Of a stretch of 64,000 bases of DNA, positions 53,131 through 63,724 are shown one piece after another. The translations under genes were made by a program, and so were the position numbers. The notes below the pieces were generated by a model. That model saw only the letters and a program-made list of their open reading frames with translations. It was not told the origin of the DNA and did no database searches. The first letter of the stretch is position 1. Each line of letters begins with the position of its first letter. This DNA is from Amblyomma americanum (Eukaryota > Arthropoda > Arachnida > Ixodida > Ixodidae), in the NCBI RefSeq assembly GCF_052857255.1, contig NC_135505.1:135588356-135652355 (forward strand). The letters run 5' to 3'.

Positions 53131-53540
53131 TACTCGGTATACGCATGACAACGTCACTCGGTACGCATGGCAATGCTATCCGTTTCACATAACAACGTTA
53201 TCCGGTTCGCATGTCAACGTTATCAGGTTCGCATGTCAACTTACTCGGTACACATGGGAGCTTACTCGGCTCGCATGGCAACGTTCGGTTTGCATGTTGT
53301 TCGGTTCGCATATCAGCGTTTCTCGGTTTGCTTTGCAATGTTACTCTGTTCTCATGGTAACGCTACTCTGTTCTCATGACATCGCTACTCTGTTCTCATG
53401 GCAACGCTACTTTGTTCTCATGGCGACGCTACTCTGTTCGCGTGGCTACGCTACTCTGTTCTCATGGCAACGCTACTCTGTTCTCATGGCAGCGCTACTC
53501 TGTTCTCATGGCAACGCTACTCTGTTCGGATGTCCGCGTA
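53131..53540 (+). repeat. 22-bp minisatellite, about 18 units
   Basis: The most regular part (53320-53530) repeats CTCTGTTCTCATGGCAACGC plus TA every 22 bp. Upstream units are diverged (CTCGGTTCGCATGGCAACG type), some 20-21 bp. The 211-codon frame through it is a by-product. Confidence 0.85.
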
Positions 53541-53739
53541 AGTTAGGAGCACAGCTTATCCAAGCGACCTTGGGAGGGGAGAGAGGTAGTAGTTTTAGAG
53601 GGCAAAGACAAAAAAAAACCGCGATAGAAATACAAAAGCCTTTGTGGGCAGTCGGTAAGACTGAATTTCTGCAGCACTCGCACTCATCGTTTCGCGGGCG
53701 CATGTCGGCAGTTTTCTTTCAGGCACGGCCGGCGAGTTA

Positions 53740-54680
53740 GTCGTCCGGAAATTTGCCCCGCGGGCCCTTTCGTTCTCCCCTTCGTCCGTCTTCCTCCTTT
53801 CCTCGTTTATTTCGTTCCAATCGGGACGTCACCGTTTTCCGCCGACGAATCGACCTTCCGTCGACGCGCCTTCCAACCGTGTCGTACACCTCGCCGTCCC
53901 CATGGAGCTGTCTGCATTTGGCGTGTGCCGCGTTTGAACCTGCGCATTCATTCGCGCGGCAGCGTGTTGCGGCGTTGTGTACAAACAGGATAGCAGTTCT
54001 CCCTCTCTCTCTCTACGCTACTCCCTCTCACCCTCTATTCACACCCCTTCGCGATTCTCGGAGGCGCCCTCGTCGTGAACAGTTGTCGGTTGTCCGCCGC
54101 CGGTCTCAGTGCCTCTGTTCGCGGGCGCGGAGAAGGCGGCTGCTGCCGGCCTTTGAGCTTGCCGCGTGCGCTGCGCGCGCTTGCCCTTTTTGAAAAGGGG
54201 TATTGTCGTGTCGCCTTTTTAGCGCCGGCCGCTTTTGCGTATAGTCGCCCGCAGCCCTTGCGCCTCCAGTCTCTGCGTGCGGGGATGTGTGCGCGCTCAG
54301 CTCTGGACGCCTCGGCGAGTTGGGACAGTTGGTCGATTCGAACAGGTTCTTTCCTGGTACGCATACGTTCAGGACAGTAGTCTCCTCAATGCGCGTGTGA
54401 CATTTAACCGTCCAACTGCAGTGTGGAGCCTATGCGCTACGTGTCGTCGCGCTCGTAATTTTAGTGCATTCGTACTGTGGTGGAACTTCCTTTGCGGTGG
54501 CTTTGCGGTGAATTGGCCGTTTTTCTTCGACGGCGCGCTGTGGTCTGTCTGGACGCGGGGGGAGTGACTTGCGGTGACGCGTTCCTATTGATGTCACGAC
54601 GGGTGACCTCGTTGCTGGCTGGCCATTTTGCCGGAGAGTTTGTGCGGTGAGTAGGAGTTTACGAGACTGTAAAGGTTATG
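53740..54680 (+). promoter_or_regulatory. CpG-rich block with possible noncoding first exon
   Basis: CG- and CT-rich sequence without repeats. A good donor consensus TGCG/GTGAGTAGG lies at about 54647. It may be a promoter with an untranslated first exon, but no downstream exon was recognised. Confidence 0.25.
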
Positions 54681-54739
54681 TTTGCGACGCTGAGGACCTA
54701 TACACCGTTTAAGGGGGACACCCGGATGCTTTCCCACCC

Positions 54740-55175
54740 GTTTCTCATCATCATCATCAGCCTGTTTACGGAGCTAAGGTGTCTGCCGATGATCTCCCAA
54801 CTGGCCGTGTCCTTCACCAGACGCGATCACCTTTGTCCGAGCAGACTTTCTAGCGCTACCCAGTGGCTCAGTGGTTATGGCGCTCGGCTGCTGACCCGAA
54901 AGACGCGGGTTCGATCCCGGCCGCGGCGGTCGAATTTCGATGGAGGCGAAATTCTAGAGGCCCGTGTGCTGTGCGATGTCAGTGCACGTTAAAGAACCCC
55001 AGGTTCTTTTTGACCCAGGTGGTCAAAATTTCCGGAGCCTTTCACTACGGCGTCCCTCAAAGCCTGAGTCGCTTTGGGACGTTAAAACCCCATAAACCAG
55101 ACTTTCTAATCTCATCTGCCCAATCCGACTATCTACGTCACCCTATACTGCATTTATGCTCCCTTTGAATCTACA
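54740..55175 (-). mobile_element. LINE 3' end fragment split by a SINE
   Basis: TCATCATCATCATCAGCCTG at 54745 and AATCTCATCTGCCCAATCC after the SINE correspond to successive parts of the fragment at 51785-52000. The SINE at 54853-55098 interrupts it. Confidence 0.65.
54853..55098 (+). mobile_element. SINE, second family, with target duplication
   Basis: It starts near GCGCTACCCAGTGGCTCAGT, with B box GGGTTCGATCCC and body GATGGAGGCGAAATTC, ending AACCCCATAAACC. AGACTTTCTA duplicates at 54843-54852 and 55099-55108. A short internal duplication CCCAGGTTCTTTTTGACCC is unique to this copy. Confidence 0.9.
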
Positions 55176-55393
55176 GTGTTGCGATCCGCGCGCCCCTCTC
55201 GTACAGGACAGTACTTATAAAGCACCGGACGCGATATTCGGAGGTGGATTCGGATCCCACCGGCGGCATGGTTGTTTTTTTCGGCTGCTTTATAAGTAAT
55301 TTTCTTTAAACCAATTGATTGGCATTACAAATTAAAAAATAGAAACATTCCCCTGTGCACCTTGGCTTCGGTGACTGTTGGCTTCCTTCATAT

Positions 55394-55502
<109 letters not shown>

Positions 55503-55519
55503 GTCGTCAAAGACAAAGT

Positions 55520-56540
55520 TTGAATACTCTGTATAATATTATATCACAGTGCGGTGGTACAATCAATCGTTCAGCAGGCCAGGGAGGGGTGTGATATGCT
55601 TGGATCTAAAGGGAGCTAGCCTGTAGAGTTTCCAGCTTCTTTCTTAGCAATAGATAACATTGCCTTCCCGCACTGTCAGTCCGACCCTCGCGACGGTACA
55701 ATTTCGTTTTGTTCACAAGTAGCTGAAATCATATCGTACACCTCTAGAGCTTTGTTTAGGCAGTGACATTGGGTGTTGATAATGTTTTACAAGTGTCAGT
55801 ACAATTATGAATACCGCCTCTTCATATCTCTAAACAAGGAGACCAAAAACCATTGTAGCACTTCGAATTTAGTGATTCGCATGCAAATGAACGTCATCAT
55901 AATGCACCAAAAGCACACAGTAACTCCATGTTGAAATGTAACTAAAGCCTGAAAGCAAATGTTTAAGGGGAGCGAATAAATTGGCGAGTTGGAATTCGTA
56001 TAAGGATACAAGCCGTTTTCGGCTTTTGTCGATAGTGTAATGAGCACGGCCGACAGTGTCCCTGGAAACTTCAAAGCTTGTTCTTACAGAATTAGTGGCT
56101 CATGGGATAGTGAAAACGCAGGGTTAGCGCAGTATAATTCTCTTGCATTCGAAAGCACAAATGCGGCCTTGCATGCCCAGCTCTTTAATGCCTAGCGGAA
56201 TCTTGGAAAGTCGATGTTGCCAGATCAGGGCGCCACAAATTGTGCTGGTACGCATAAGAGGCGTTACCTTAACGGCTGCCGCCATGGTTAAAGTGCGCAG
56301 AGCGCGTGCATGGGAGCACAGCGGCGCTGACGTCATGGGGGATTGATGCCAGCGCCTCCGTGCGGCTTTGGTTCGACCGGTGGCCGCCATCTTGAAGTGC
56401 CTCTTGGGTTACAGTTGCTGTCCTTCGGCTTCGCGGAAATTGGGCAATTCGTAATTCCTTTGGATGCTGTGCGGGATTTTAAACAACGTAGTTCTATGCC
56501 TGCACTCGCTCAGAAGCTATTAACGCTGGTGGTGGGCGTC
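55520..56540. other. Intergenic sequence, no supported feature
   Basis: Only short open frames without domains. No element ends were recognised. Confidence 0.3.
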
Positions 56541-56558
56541 GAATCGAGGCACTGCTTA

Positions 56559-56989
56559 CCCTATTGAAAAATGTGTACAGGTTTGAATAGGTCGACAAAT
56601 AGGATTATGACACATTTCGTTTAACATTATAGGCTGAAACTTCCAAAGCAATTCAGCCTTTGAGAGACTCCTTAGTGGAGGGCTTCTTATACCTTCGATT
56701 ACTCGTGGTTAATTACCGTTCACTTACATCACACAGTGCATGCAAGTCGTGGGTTCGAACCCGCCCGCTACGGTAGAACTTCGATGGAGGAAAAATGGGA
56801 AAGGTCCGTGTACTGTGCGTTGTTAGTGCTCGTTAAGAACCCCAGGTGGTCGAAATTATCCGGAGCCCTCCACTACGGCGTCCCTCATAGACTGAGCCGC
56901 TTTGGGACGTCCACCCTATAAAGCCAAACCAAATGTGCCGTAATCCTATTTGCTGACCCATTCAAACCTATATACATTTTTCAGTAGGG
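56559..56989 (+). mobile_element. TA-flanked element made of two inverted SINE bodies
   Basis: Ends are inverted over about 60 bp, CCCTATTGAAAAATGTGTAC at the left and the complement of CCCTACTGAAAAATGTATAT at the right. TA precedes it and CA (a mutated TA) follows. The right half holds a SINE with B box GGGTTCGAACCC, AAGAACCCCAGGTGG and GCTTTGGGACGT. The left half holds an inverted, diverged copy of the SINE 3' body (AGCAATTCAGCCTTTGAGAG, CCTTAGTGGAGGGC). Length is 431 bp. Confidence 0.8.
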
Positions 56990-57299
56990 CAGTGGCGCAT
57001 ACCCCAAAGCTGTGCTTAGTTTAACGTGTTTTCAGCGAATTCGAACGCGTCAACCGTCCGGGGTCTTGTCTGGGGTGTACCCCGCACCCTCGGCCGCAAG
57101 GCTCTCGCGTATGTTGCTGATGTTTCGTGTCTCCGAGTAAACTTGCTGATTTTTGCCTCGTACCCTTCTTTTGTCTGCCCTACACCCCCTTATTTCTAAT
57201 TGATACTCTGACCTCACCGGATTTGTTTGCGTGTATACGTACTCCAAACACTAAGCACCCCGTCTTCTGTGTTTATCTTGGGAGTAATTAGCGCTGTGA

Positions 57300-58040
57300 G
57301 GCCCCCAAGGTTCCGTAATGGTCCCGGCTACCTTCTGAGGAACCTCCAGTGTGCCGCGATAGGTTCCTTTCTTTAGTTTTGTTTTTCGCTCGAAACCGAT
57401 CGCTGTCGGATATCGGCCGATTCGCGCGGCCCGCCATTTGCTTTCGATATGCTGGCAGGGCACACATTAATTGCGCGCCGGTGTGGCCTTGGGTGTTTCC
57501 CGCCGTGTGTCGCTTTCGCGCCGATGACGTCGCTATAGCCCCCCCCCCCCCCCCTCCCGCCAAATGCGGCCAGGTTGCGGCCGAGGCCTCAGCGATCGGC
57601 ACGCCCCCTCATGTTTGCCGGAGGCGCTGTAGGGAGATGCAACGGCTTCTGTTTTGATGACGGGCCGACGGAGCGCGTTTGCGCCCTAAGTACCGTTATT
57701 GAAAGCAGTGTCCCTTAAGGATGTGTTGTGTACAACAGTGACGTCGTTGGAAGTTGGGCACACACACACTTTTTCTCTGCCGTCACTGGATTTGCGTTTC
57801 GCTAAACCTCGATCGGAGAGTTGACGACAGACTGCGTCGGCCTTTCTGTTCAACTTGCATGGCCTCGGTTCTCGTCGAGAGGGTTTTGGTGAACTGCGTT
57901 CAGTTGTGCCGTGCTTTTTTTTTAGCGTTCATTATGTATTTCTGAAAGTGCCCTCAAGCAGCAACTCCGTTGTTGGGTGAGTGATGCCGTCTTTTCGGGT
58001 CGCGGAAATGGGGCTTGGAATTTCCCTGTGAGTTTCTTTA
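57300..58040. promoter_or_regulatory. CpG-rich block with a 16-base C tract
   Basis: CG-dense, with C16 at 57539-57554. Open frames lack domains. It may be a promoter or just GC-rich unique DNA. Confidence 0.2.
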
Positions 58041-58294
58041 TTCACTTGTATCGGTAAATCCAAGGTTGTTTCCGCTTTGCGTTTACGCTTCTTAAGCTGA
58101 CGCACCTATAGTGGCTTTCAATCTGCGTTTAGCATTCGTCACCACTCTAATACTTTAAAAAAAGAGCGCTGTGGATGCGTCATTGGCATCCACCCGAGGG
58201 AGTAATGAATTCCTTATTACAAATCTACTCCACCTCGGGGGATTCTCTAAACATTTTAACAACTGGTGCGTATTTCTTGTTTTATGCCTGACGT

Positions 58295-58555
58295 ATGACA
58301 TAAACAGGACATGAATAGGACGTTAACAGGGCATAAATATAGGACATTAACAGGACATAGATAGAACATTAACAGGGCATAAATAGGACATTACAAGGCG
58401 ATGAATAGGACATGAGCAGAGCATGGTAGGGCGAAAACTGTGCACGGATAGGACATGAACAAGGAACGAATAGGACGTGAGCAGGGCACGAATAGAACAC
58501 TAGCAGGGCATGGATAGGACATGAAGAGGTCATAAACAGGACACGAATAGGACGT
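58295..58555 (+). repeat. 22-bp minisatellite built from an 11-bp unit
   Basis: AGGACATGAATAGGACGTTA and variants alternate AGGACATGAAT with AGGGCATTAAC types. Twelve 22-bp dimers run with two small length changes. Confidence 0.8.
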
Positions 58556-58799
58556 TAACTGGGCAGTACTTGAATAGTAACTGGAGTTCACTCGTGGGGA
58601 GACGACTTTGTTCTGCAGCTGTAATGACCTGATTGTTGGTAGCGATGACAGTGCTAAATATAGCACGGCTATACCTGCCGACTAACTTTTGCGGATGTTT
58701 GTCCGAAGCCTCTCTCCGTTGCTCGCAAAGAGCAACACTGGTTCTAAAAAGCCTCACCGGTGGCAGCACCTGCCATTGCAGGGCAGTAACAATGCGTCA

Positions 58800-59100
58800 G
58801 GAGCGGTAAGAGGACTCCCAGCGCTCTACGAATGCGAAGTAGCGAATAACAAATTCCGCTGTTCAGTAGTGCAAACTGCTGGGCTAGTTGGTTCATATTG
58901 CATAGAAAAGGAACCAGCGAAAATAGACGCAAGACAAGAACAAAGGAGGCACACACCACAACGCTGGACTTACAACTCCAGCGTTGTGGTGTGTGCCTCC
59001 TTTGTTCTTGTCTTGCGTCTATTTTCGCTGGTTCCTTTTCTATGCAACAAATTCCGCGTATATGGGCATTAACGCTATCGTGTCATAGCCGTTAATGGGG
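58800..59100 (+). repeat. Repeat copy hosting a hairpin insertion
   Basis: The flanks of the insertion at 58860-59045 are the two halves of the same repeat seen at 27670-27790. Confidence 0.6.
58860..59045. mobile_element. 186-bp insertion ending in a 69-bp hairpin, with 12-bp duplication
   Basis: AACAAATTCCGC occurs at 58848-58859 and again at 59046-59057. The insert has 40 bases of unique sequence (TTCAGTAGTGCAAACTGCTG type), then a left arm 58900-58968, an eight-base loop CTTACAAC and a right arm 58977-59045, which is the perfect complement over 69 bp as far as I can read. The right arm ends exactly at the target duplication. Confidence 0.85.
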
Positions 59101-59613
59101 AGGTTAGTTCCGATTTCGGCGATCTTTGTCTGAAGCCTGCTTGATCTTGAAAGCCGCACGCAATTCGAAATAGGCTTAACCACGCTAAATCGTCCGCCAT
59201 ATTTTTTTTTCTGCTGCGATATAGCAGCGTCGGGGTAAACCGAATTGGTCCTTGTGGCGTATAGTGTGCACCGTAAGGGCCTCTGTGGCGTGCACCGAGT
59301 GGGCCCTGTTGAGAGGACGCCGAGGACCAACAGTAATCGGTATAGATTGATGAAGTGTCACTTATGATGACAGATACTACTGTAGCTCTCACTATACGCC
59401 ACTTCTCACCGCGGAAGGCCGGAAAGTCCGAGAAGCCATTTCTTTAAAAACCCTTCCCGGACTGCGTAGCTATAGTGCATCTGAACGTGACTGGCATCTT
59501 TGCAGCTTTCCGCTCCCTTTCCCCCTTCGGTCTCTCGCCTCTTGTGCCTTTTAAGCTGCGAGAGCCGTTTCGTCATTTTTTTTTTCTCGCGGGGTGACGG
59601 CTACGCCCAGCGG

Positions 59614-59662
<49 letters not shown>
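59614..59662. repeat. (TA)n microsatellite
   Basis: About 24 TA dinucleotides. Confidence 0.9.
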
Positions 59663-59663
<1 letters not shown>

Positions 59664-60792
59664 TCGCATCCGCTTGGCTTCCCTCACTTTCGCCCCGGAG
59701 ACTCCGCCATTCTGCCGGCATCCGTTTATGGGGCGGCAGTGTTGCATTGCGATGAGCGCTGCGCGGCGTTCGGCGCGATAACGCCCCTCCCCCCCCCCCC
59801 CCCTTTTTTTTTTCTTTCCCGATGCCGCGCCTTCCATCTACTTTGGTCTTTATATTTCAAAGGTGGGGTTGTTTTTTTTGGTGGCCGTTATCTCATTTCC
59901 ACACGCGCCCCTTTCCCTTCTATGCGCATGCGCGCGGTGCGTGGAATGGAATTGGGTGCCGCATTCTGACGCCGCGGGGAAGAAATCCCTCTCTCCTTTC
60001 CTTTCTACTTGCCCCCCCCCCCCCTCTCTTCCACTTTTTTTGAATAGTACTTTGCCCATAGCGACCCCGCGGCTTTCTATGCTTTGCGGTTTCTTTCTGG
60101 AAATGTTCATCTTTTTGGAGGAAGGTGTTGTTGAGTCTTGCATCGCCGGTACTGCAGTGCTCACCACCGCGCACATCCTGTGCTGTGGCTGGGGTGCCTC
60201 TGTGTGTGTTTGCGCATGCGCGTTCGTCTACTGCTGCTGTACGTATGTGACCGGGCGTGTTGTTTTGCGGGACTGGGAGTCGCGACTAGCGTTATGCAAA
60301 TGGTAACCGTCGGCCGGGCGTTGTTTCGAAATACGTGCGAGGGGAAGCCCCCCCCCCCCCCCCCTTCCTCCTCGTCATCCTGCTATTGTGCAAGAAAAGG
60401 GGGGCAGGAGCTTTACAGGTATACGTGTTGCAGTGGCAACGGGAGCTACGTTATGCACATTTGCCGCCTGTTATGCACATTTGCCGCCGGGAGCTGTGCC
60501 GCGCATATACTGTAGCTTTACTCACGTATTTATTCTGCCCCCGGACCAGAAAAAAAAAAGACAAGAAAGTTCATGTTTTATTCCAACCGACTCCGCGCAC
60601 CCTTGACGTTGAGTGTGTACTACGCGCGGTGCAACTTTCCGAGCCGTGAGAATCCCCCCCGAGGCAGTGCGTATACGTATGTGTAACAGTGCGAGGCGCC
60701 CTGGCGAGGTTGGTGGCGAACGGAACGAAGGCCTCGTGGCGTGGTGAAATTTCGTTGGAAGCGAGGTGTAACGGCTGGGTTTCGCGGGAAGC

Positions 60793-60871
<79 letters not shown>

Positions 60872-60887
60872 TATAATATATATATAT
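60793..60887. repeat. (TA)n microsatellite with phase breaks
   Basis: About 95 bp of TA with three AATA interruptions. Confidence 0.9.
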
Positions 60888-61470
60888 GGGCGCGGCGGCC
60901 TGCCTTCCCTCGCGTTCATTAATTCTTCCTCGTCGTGGAGCCGCGTCTTTGCTTTCGTGCGCGGAAATTTCGACCGAAACTCGAGCAGTGCGAGTTTTTT
61001 TTTTTTTTTAACGCTGGGATGTATTTTCCGGCTTGAGCAAGTTGAGACGCGTGTCTGCAACAAGCGCGTTTCGCCTGCAATTATGGGCCCACGAGAGGCA
61101 GGAACCGATGAGTTGGGTACGTGGCTTGATTTGATTTTTGCGTGACAACTCCTGAGAGGAAGGTTTGGGTTTTTTAAGTTGATTAACGCAGTGCGATGCT
61201 CCGTACTGCGCTTACTGCATTTTTATGCTCTTTTTCTCGGTCGAAGTGACGTCTTCCAGTGGCGCGGAACGCTCGTTGAGAGAGCATTCCTTGCAGCATC
61301 AAGCAAAAATTCCTGAAAGTTCAACAATGTACTGCTACGTCAGCAGCTGATGTAGCGGTAGCTTGTAGGGCTAGCAGTGGCTGGAAGTAGCAGTAGCTTG
61401 TATAGAGGTAGCAGTAGCGATGCCGATTGCTTGCGCAATAGCTTGGTGGAACAGCAGTACATTGATTGTA

Positions 61471-62177
61471 GTGCAGAAAAGCTTGAATGTAGTGCACCAT
61501 TGCTAGAATTTAGTGCAGCAGAGCTTGAATGTGGTGCTGCAGCATAGCTTGAGTGCTCTGCATCTTAGCTTGCATGGGGTTGCAGCTAGCTTTCATGGGG
61601 TGCAGCACAACTTTAATGTGGGGCAGCATAGCTGGAATGTGAGGCAGCATTGCTAGAGTGTGGTGCCAGCAGAGCTTGAGTGTGGTGCAGCATAGCTTGA
61701 GTGCTGTGCATCGTAGCTTGCATGGGGTGCAGCTAGCTTTCATGGGGTGCAGCACAACTTTAATGTGGGGCAGCATAGCTGGAATGTGAGGCAGCACTGC
61801 TAGAGTGTGGTGCAGCAGAGCTTGAGTGTGGTGCAGCATAGCTTGAGTGCTGTGCAGCTTAGCTTGCATGAGTTGCGGCTAGCTTTCATGGGGTGCAGCA
61901 CAACTTTAATGTGTAACAGCATAGATTGAATGTGAGGCAGCATTGCTAGGATGTGGTGCAGCAGAGCTTGAATGCTGTGCAGCTTAGCTCGCATGGGGCG
62001 CAGCTTAGCTTGAGTGCTATAGAGCTTAGCTTGTATAGGGTGCAGCTTAGTTTTCATGGGGCGCAGCATAACTTGAATGTGGTGCGGCATAGCTTGAATG
62101 TGGTGCATCTTAGCGTGCATGGACTACAGCTCAGCTTGAATGCGCTATAGCTTAGCTTGAAGTGTATAGTATAGCGT
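61471..62177 (-). repeat. 21-bp satellite with a seven-monomer higher-order unit
   Basis: About 33 monomers of the type GTGCAGCATAGCTTGAGTGC plus one base. Seven distinct monomers repeat as a block of about 147 bp three times (about 61534-61976), then the array becomes less ordered. The minus strand stays open for 119 and 106 codons with heptads such as TQAMLHH, because 21 is a multiple of three. Confidence 0.88.
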
Positions 62178-62199
62178 AGCTTAAATTTCCCATGCTCAT

Positions 62200-63000
62200 G
62201 ACTAAGCGCGCACGGCTTCGTAACTTTTAGAGGTGCAGAAATTAGCCGGATTCGCTCATTGTAATTTATACAGTAATAAATTTACGTATAAATTTCATAT
62301 AAAGCCCTTTTATAAACCTGGACAACACAGGGTCTGGTTACGACAAATTGATGGAAGAATTAATTGATGGAACTGCAGGACTATGCTTCCCAATAGCGGA
62401 ACGCTTTGCACACAGAAGCATTCCTTCCTCCCCCGTCGCCGCTGGCAATATCTTTTTCAGAGGAATGCCGAAACGCACTGCTACTTTTCCACGTATGCTA
62501 GCTGCTGTGACCAGTTCTAGCGTTGCCGACACCGCAGCCGCGTGCTTACCGTGCTTTGAAGGCACGTACCTGTTGTGTGTGCAAACCTCGGACTTCTTTG
62601 TGCGTAATCGTCTTTCGCGATCTGCCTCGGGGCGCCTTCTATTTTGTTCCTTGAGCGGGATAAACAGCCTTATACGGCTGCTCGTTCTATGCAGACGCAC
62701 TTGGAGCAATTAGCATGCGAGGTGCGTTACCAAGCAAACATCTCTAGCCACTCAGCTGCAAAGAGTTGAGCAATTTTCCCTTTCTTGTGTACTTGTATAG
62801 TCGGCTTATGCTCGCACTGCCGTGTACTAACGTCGTATAATGCTCGCCATGTCAGGTACCGTCGACCATGGCATAAAAGCGGGCGTTTTTTTTTTTTGCG
62901 ATAGCATATACAGCTTGCCAATTGGGTCGAAAAGCCGTCGGCGTAGCAGTGGTCGGAACCGCGTGTCGGAAATAATCGGGGGCAGCGGGAACAAAATCTT
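62200..63000. other. Intergenic sequence, no supported feature
   Basis: Opposed 121- and 123-codon frames at 62340-62713 overlap each other and have no recognisable domain. Confidence 0.3.
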
Positions 63001-63009
63001 ATCAAGATA

Positions 63010-63724
63010 CCCTTCTGAAAAATGTATATAGGTTTGAATGGGTCAGCAAATAGGATTATGGCACATTTAATAATAATAATTGGTCTTTTGGGGAAAGGAA
63101 ATGGCGCAGTATCTGTCTCATACATCGTTGGACACCTGAGCCGCGCAGTAAGGGAAGGAATAAAGGAGGGAGTGAAGGAAGAAAGGAATAGGTGCCGTAG
63201 TGGAGGGCTCCGGAATAATTTCGACCACCTGGGGATCTTTAACGTGCACTGACATCGCACAGCACACGAACGTTAAGGCGCCCGTGTGCTGTGCGATGTC
63301 AGCGCACGTTGAAGATCCCCAGGTGGTCGAAATTATTCCGGAGCCCTCCACTACGGCACATTTGGTTTGGCTTTATAGGATGGACGTCCCAAAGCGGCTC
63401 AGTCTATGAGGGACGCCGTAGTGGAGGGATCCGGATAATTTCGACCACCTGCGGTTCTTAACGAGCACAGTACACGGACCTTTCCCATTTTCCCTCCATC
63501 TAAGTTCTACCGTAGCGGGCGGATTCGAACCCACGACTTCCATGCACTGTGTGGTGTAAGTGCACGGTAATTAACCACGGGTAATCGAAGCAATACGGAG
63601 CCCTCCACTAAGGAGTCTCTCAAAGGCTGAATTGCTTTGGAAGCTTCAGCCTATAACGTTAAACGAAATGTGTCATAATCCTATTTGTCGACCGATTCAA
63701 ACCTGTAGACATTTTTCAATAGGG
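63010..63724 (-). mobile_element. Second copy of the inverted-SINE element, interrupted by a Ruka insertion
   Basis: Reverse complement of 56559-56989, from CCCTTCTGAAAAATGTATAT to the complement of CCCTATTGAAAAATGTCTAC. TA flanks both sides (63008-63009, 63725-63726). It is split by 63069-63355. Confidence 0.82.
63069..63355 (-). mobile_element. Ruka-type SINE insertion ending in an inverted duplicate
   Basis: Minus-oriented Ruka from the tail TAATAATAATTGG to about 63268, then a plus-oriented copy of part of the same SINE (63269-63355, GCGCCCGTGTGCTGTGCGAT to CCTCCACTACG). The halves form a hairpin of about 80-bp arms. GCACATTT duplicates at 63061-63068 and 63356-63363, so the palindrome arrived as one insertion. 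Confidence 0.8.

Larger units (their letters stand above)
59400..61160 (+). promoter_or_regulatory. GC-rich region with C tracts, (TA)n and NRF1-like sites
   Basis: C tracts lie at 59789-59803, 60012-60024 and 60348-60364, (TA)n at 59614-59662 and 60793-60887, and TGCGCATGCGC at 59923-59933 and 60211-60221. A small frame MGPREAGTDELG ends at a donor-like GG/GTACGT at 61117. No gene is firmly supported. Confidence 0.25.

Noticed and set aside
53105..53740. A 211-codon frame as a repetitive protein
   Set aside because: The 22-bp unit is not a multiple of three, so the frame rotates through the repeat and shows no consistent peptide.
61510..62120. Heptad-repeat minus-strand frames as a real protein
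   Set aside because: The frames stay open because the satellite unit is 21 bp. There is no start context, splice site or conserved flanking sequence.
63069..63355. Classical twin-priming inversion
   Set aside because: The same SINE region is present in both orientations, whereas twin priming inverts a 5' segment without duplicating it.
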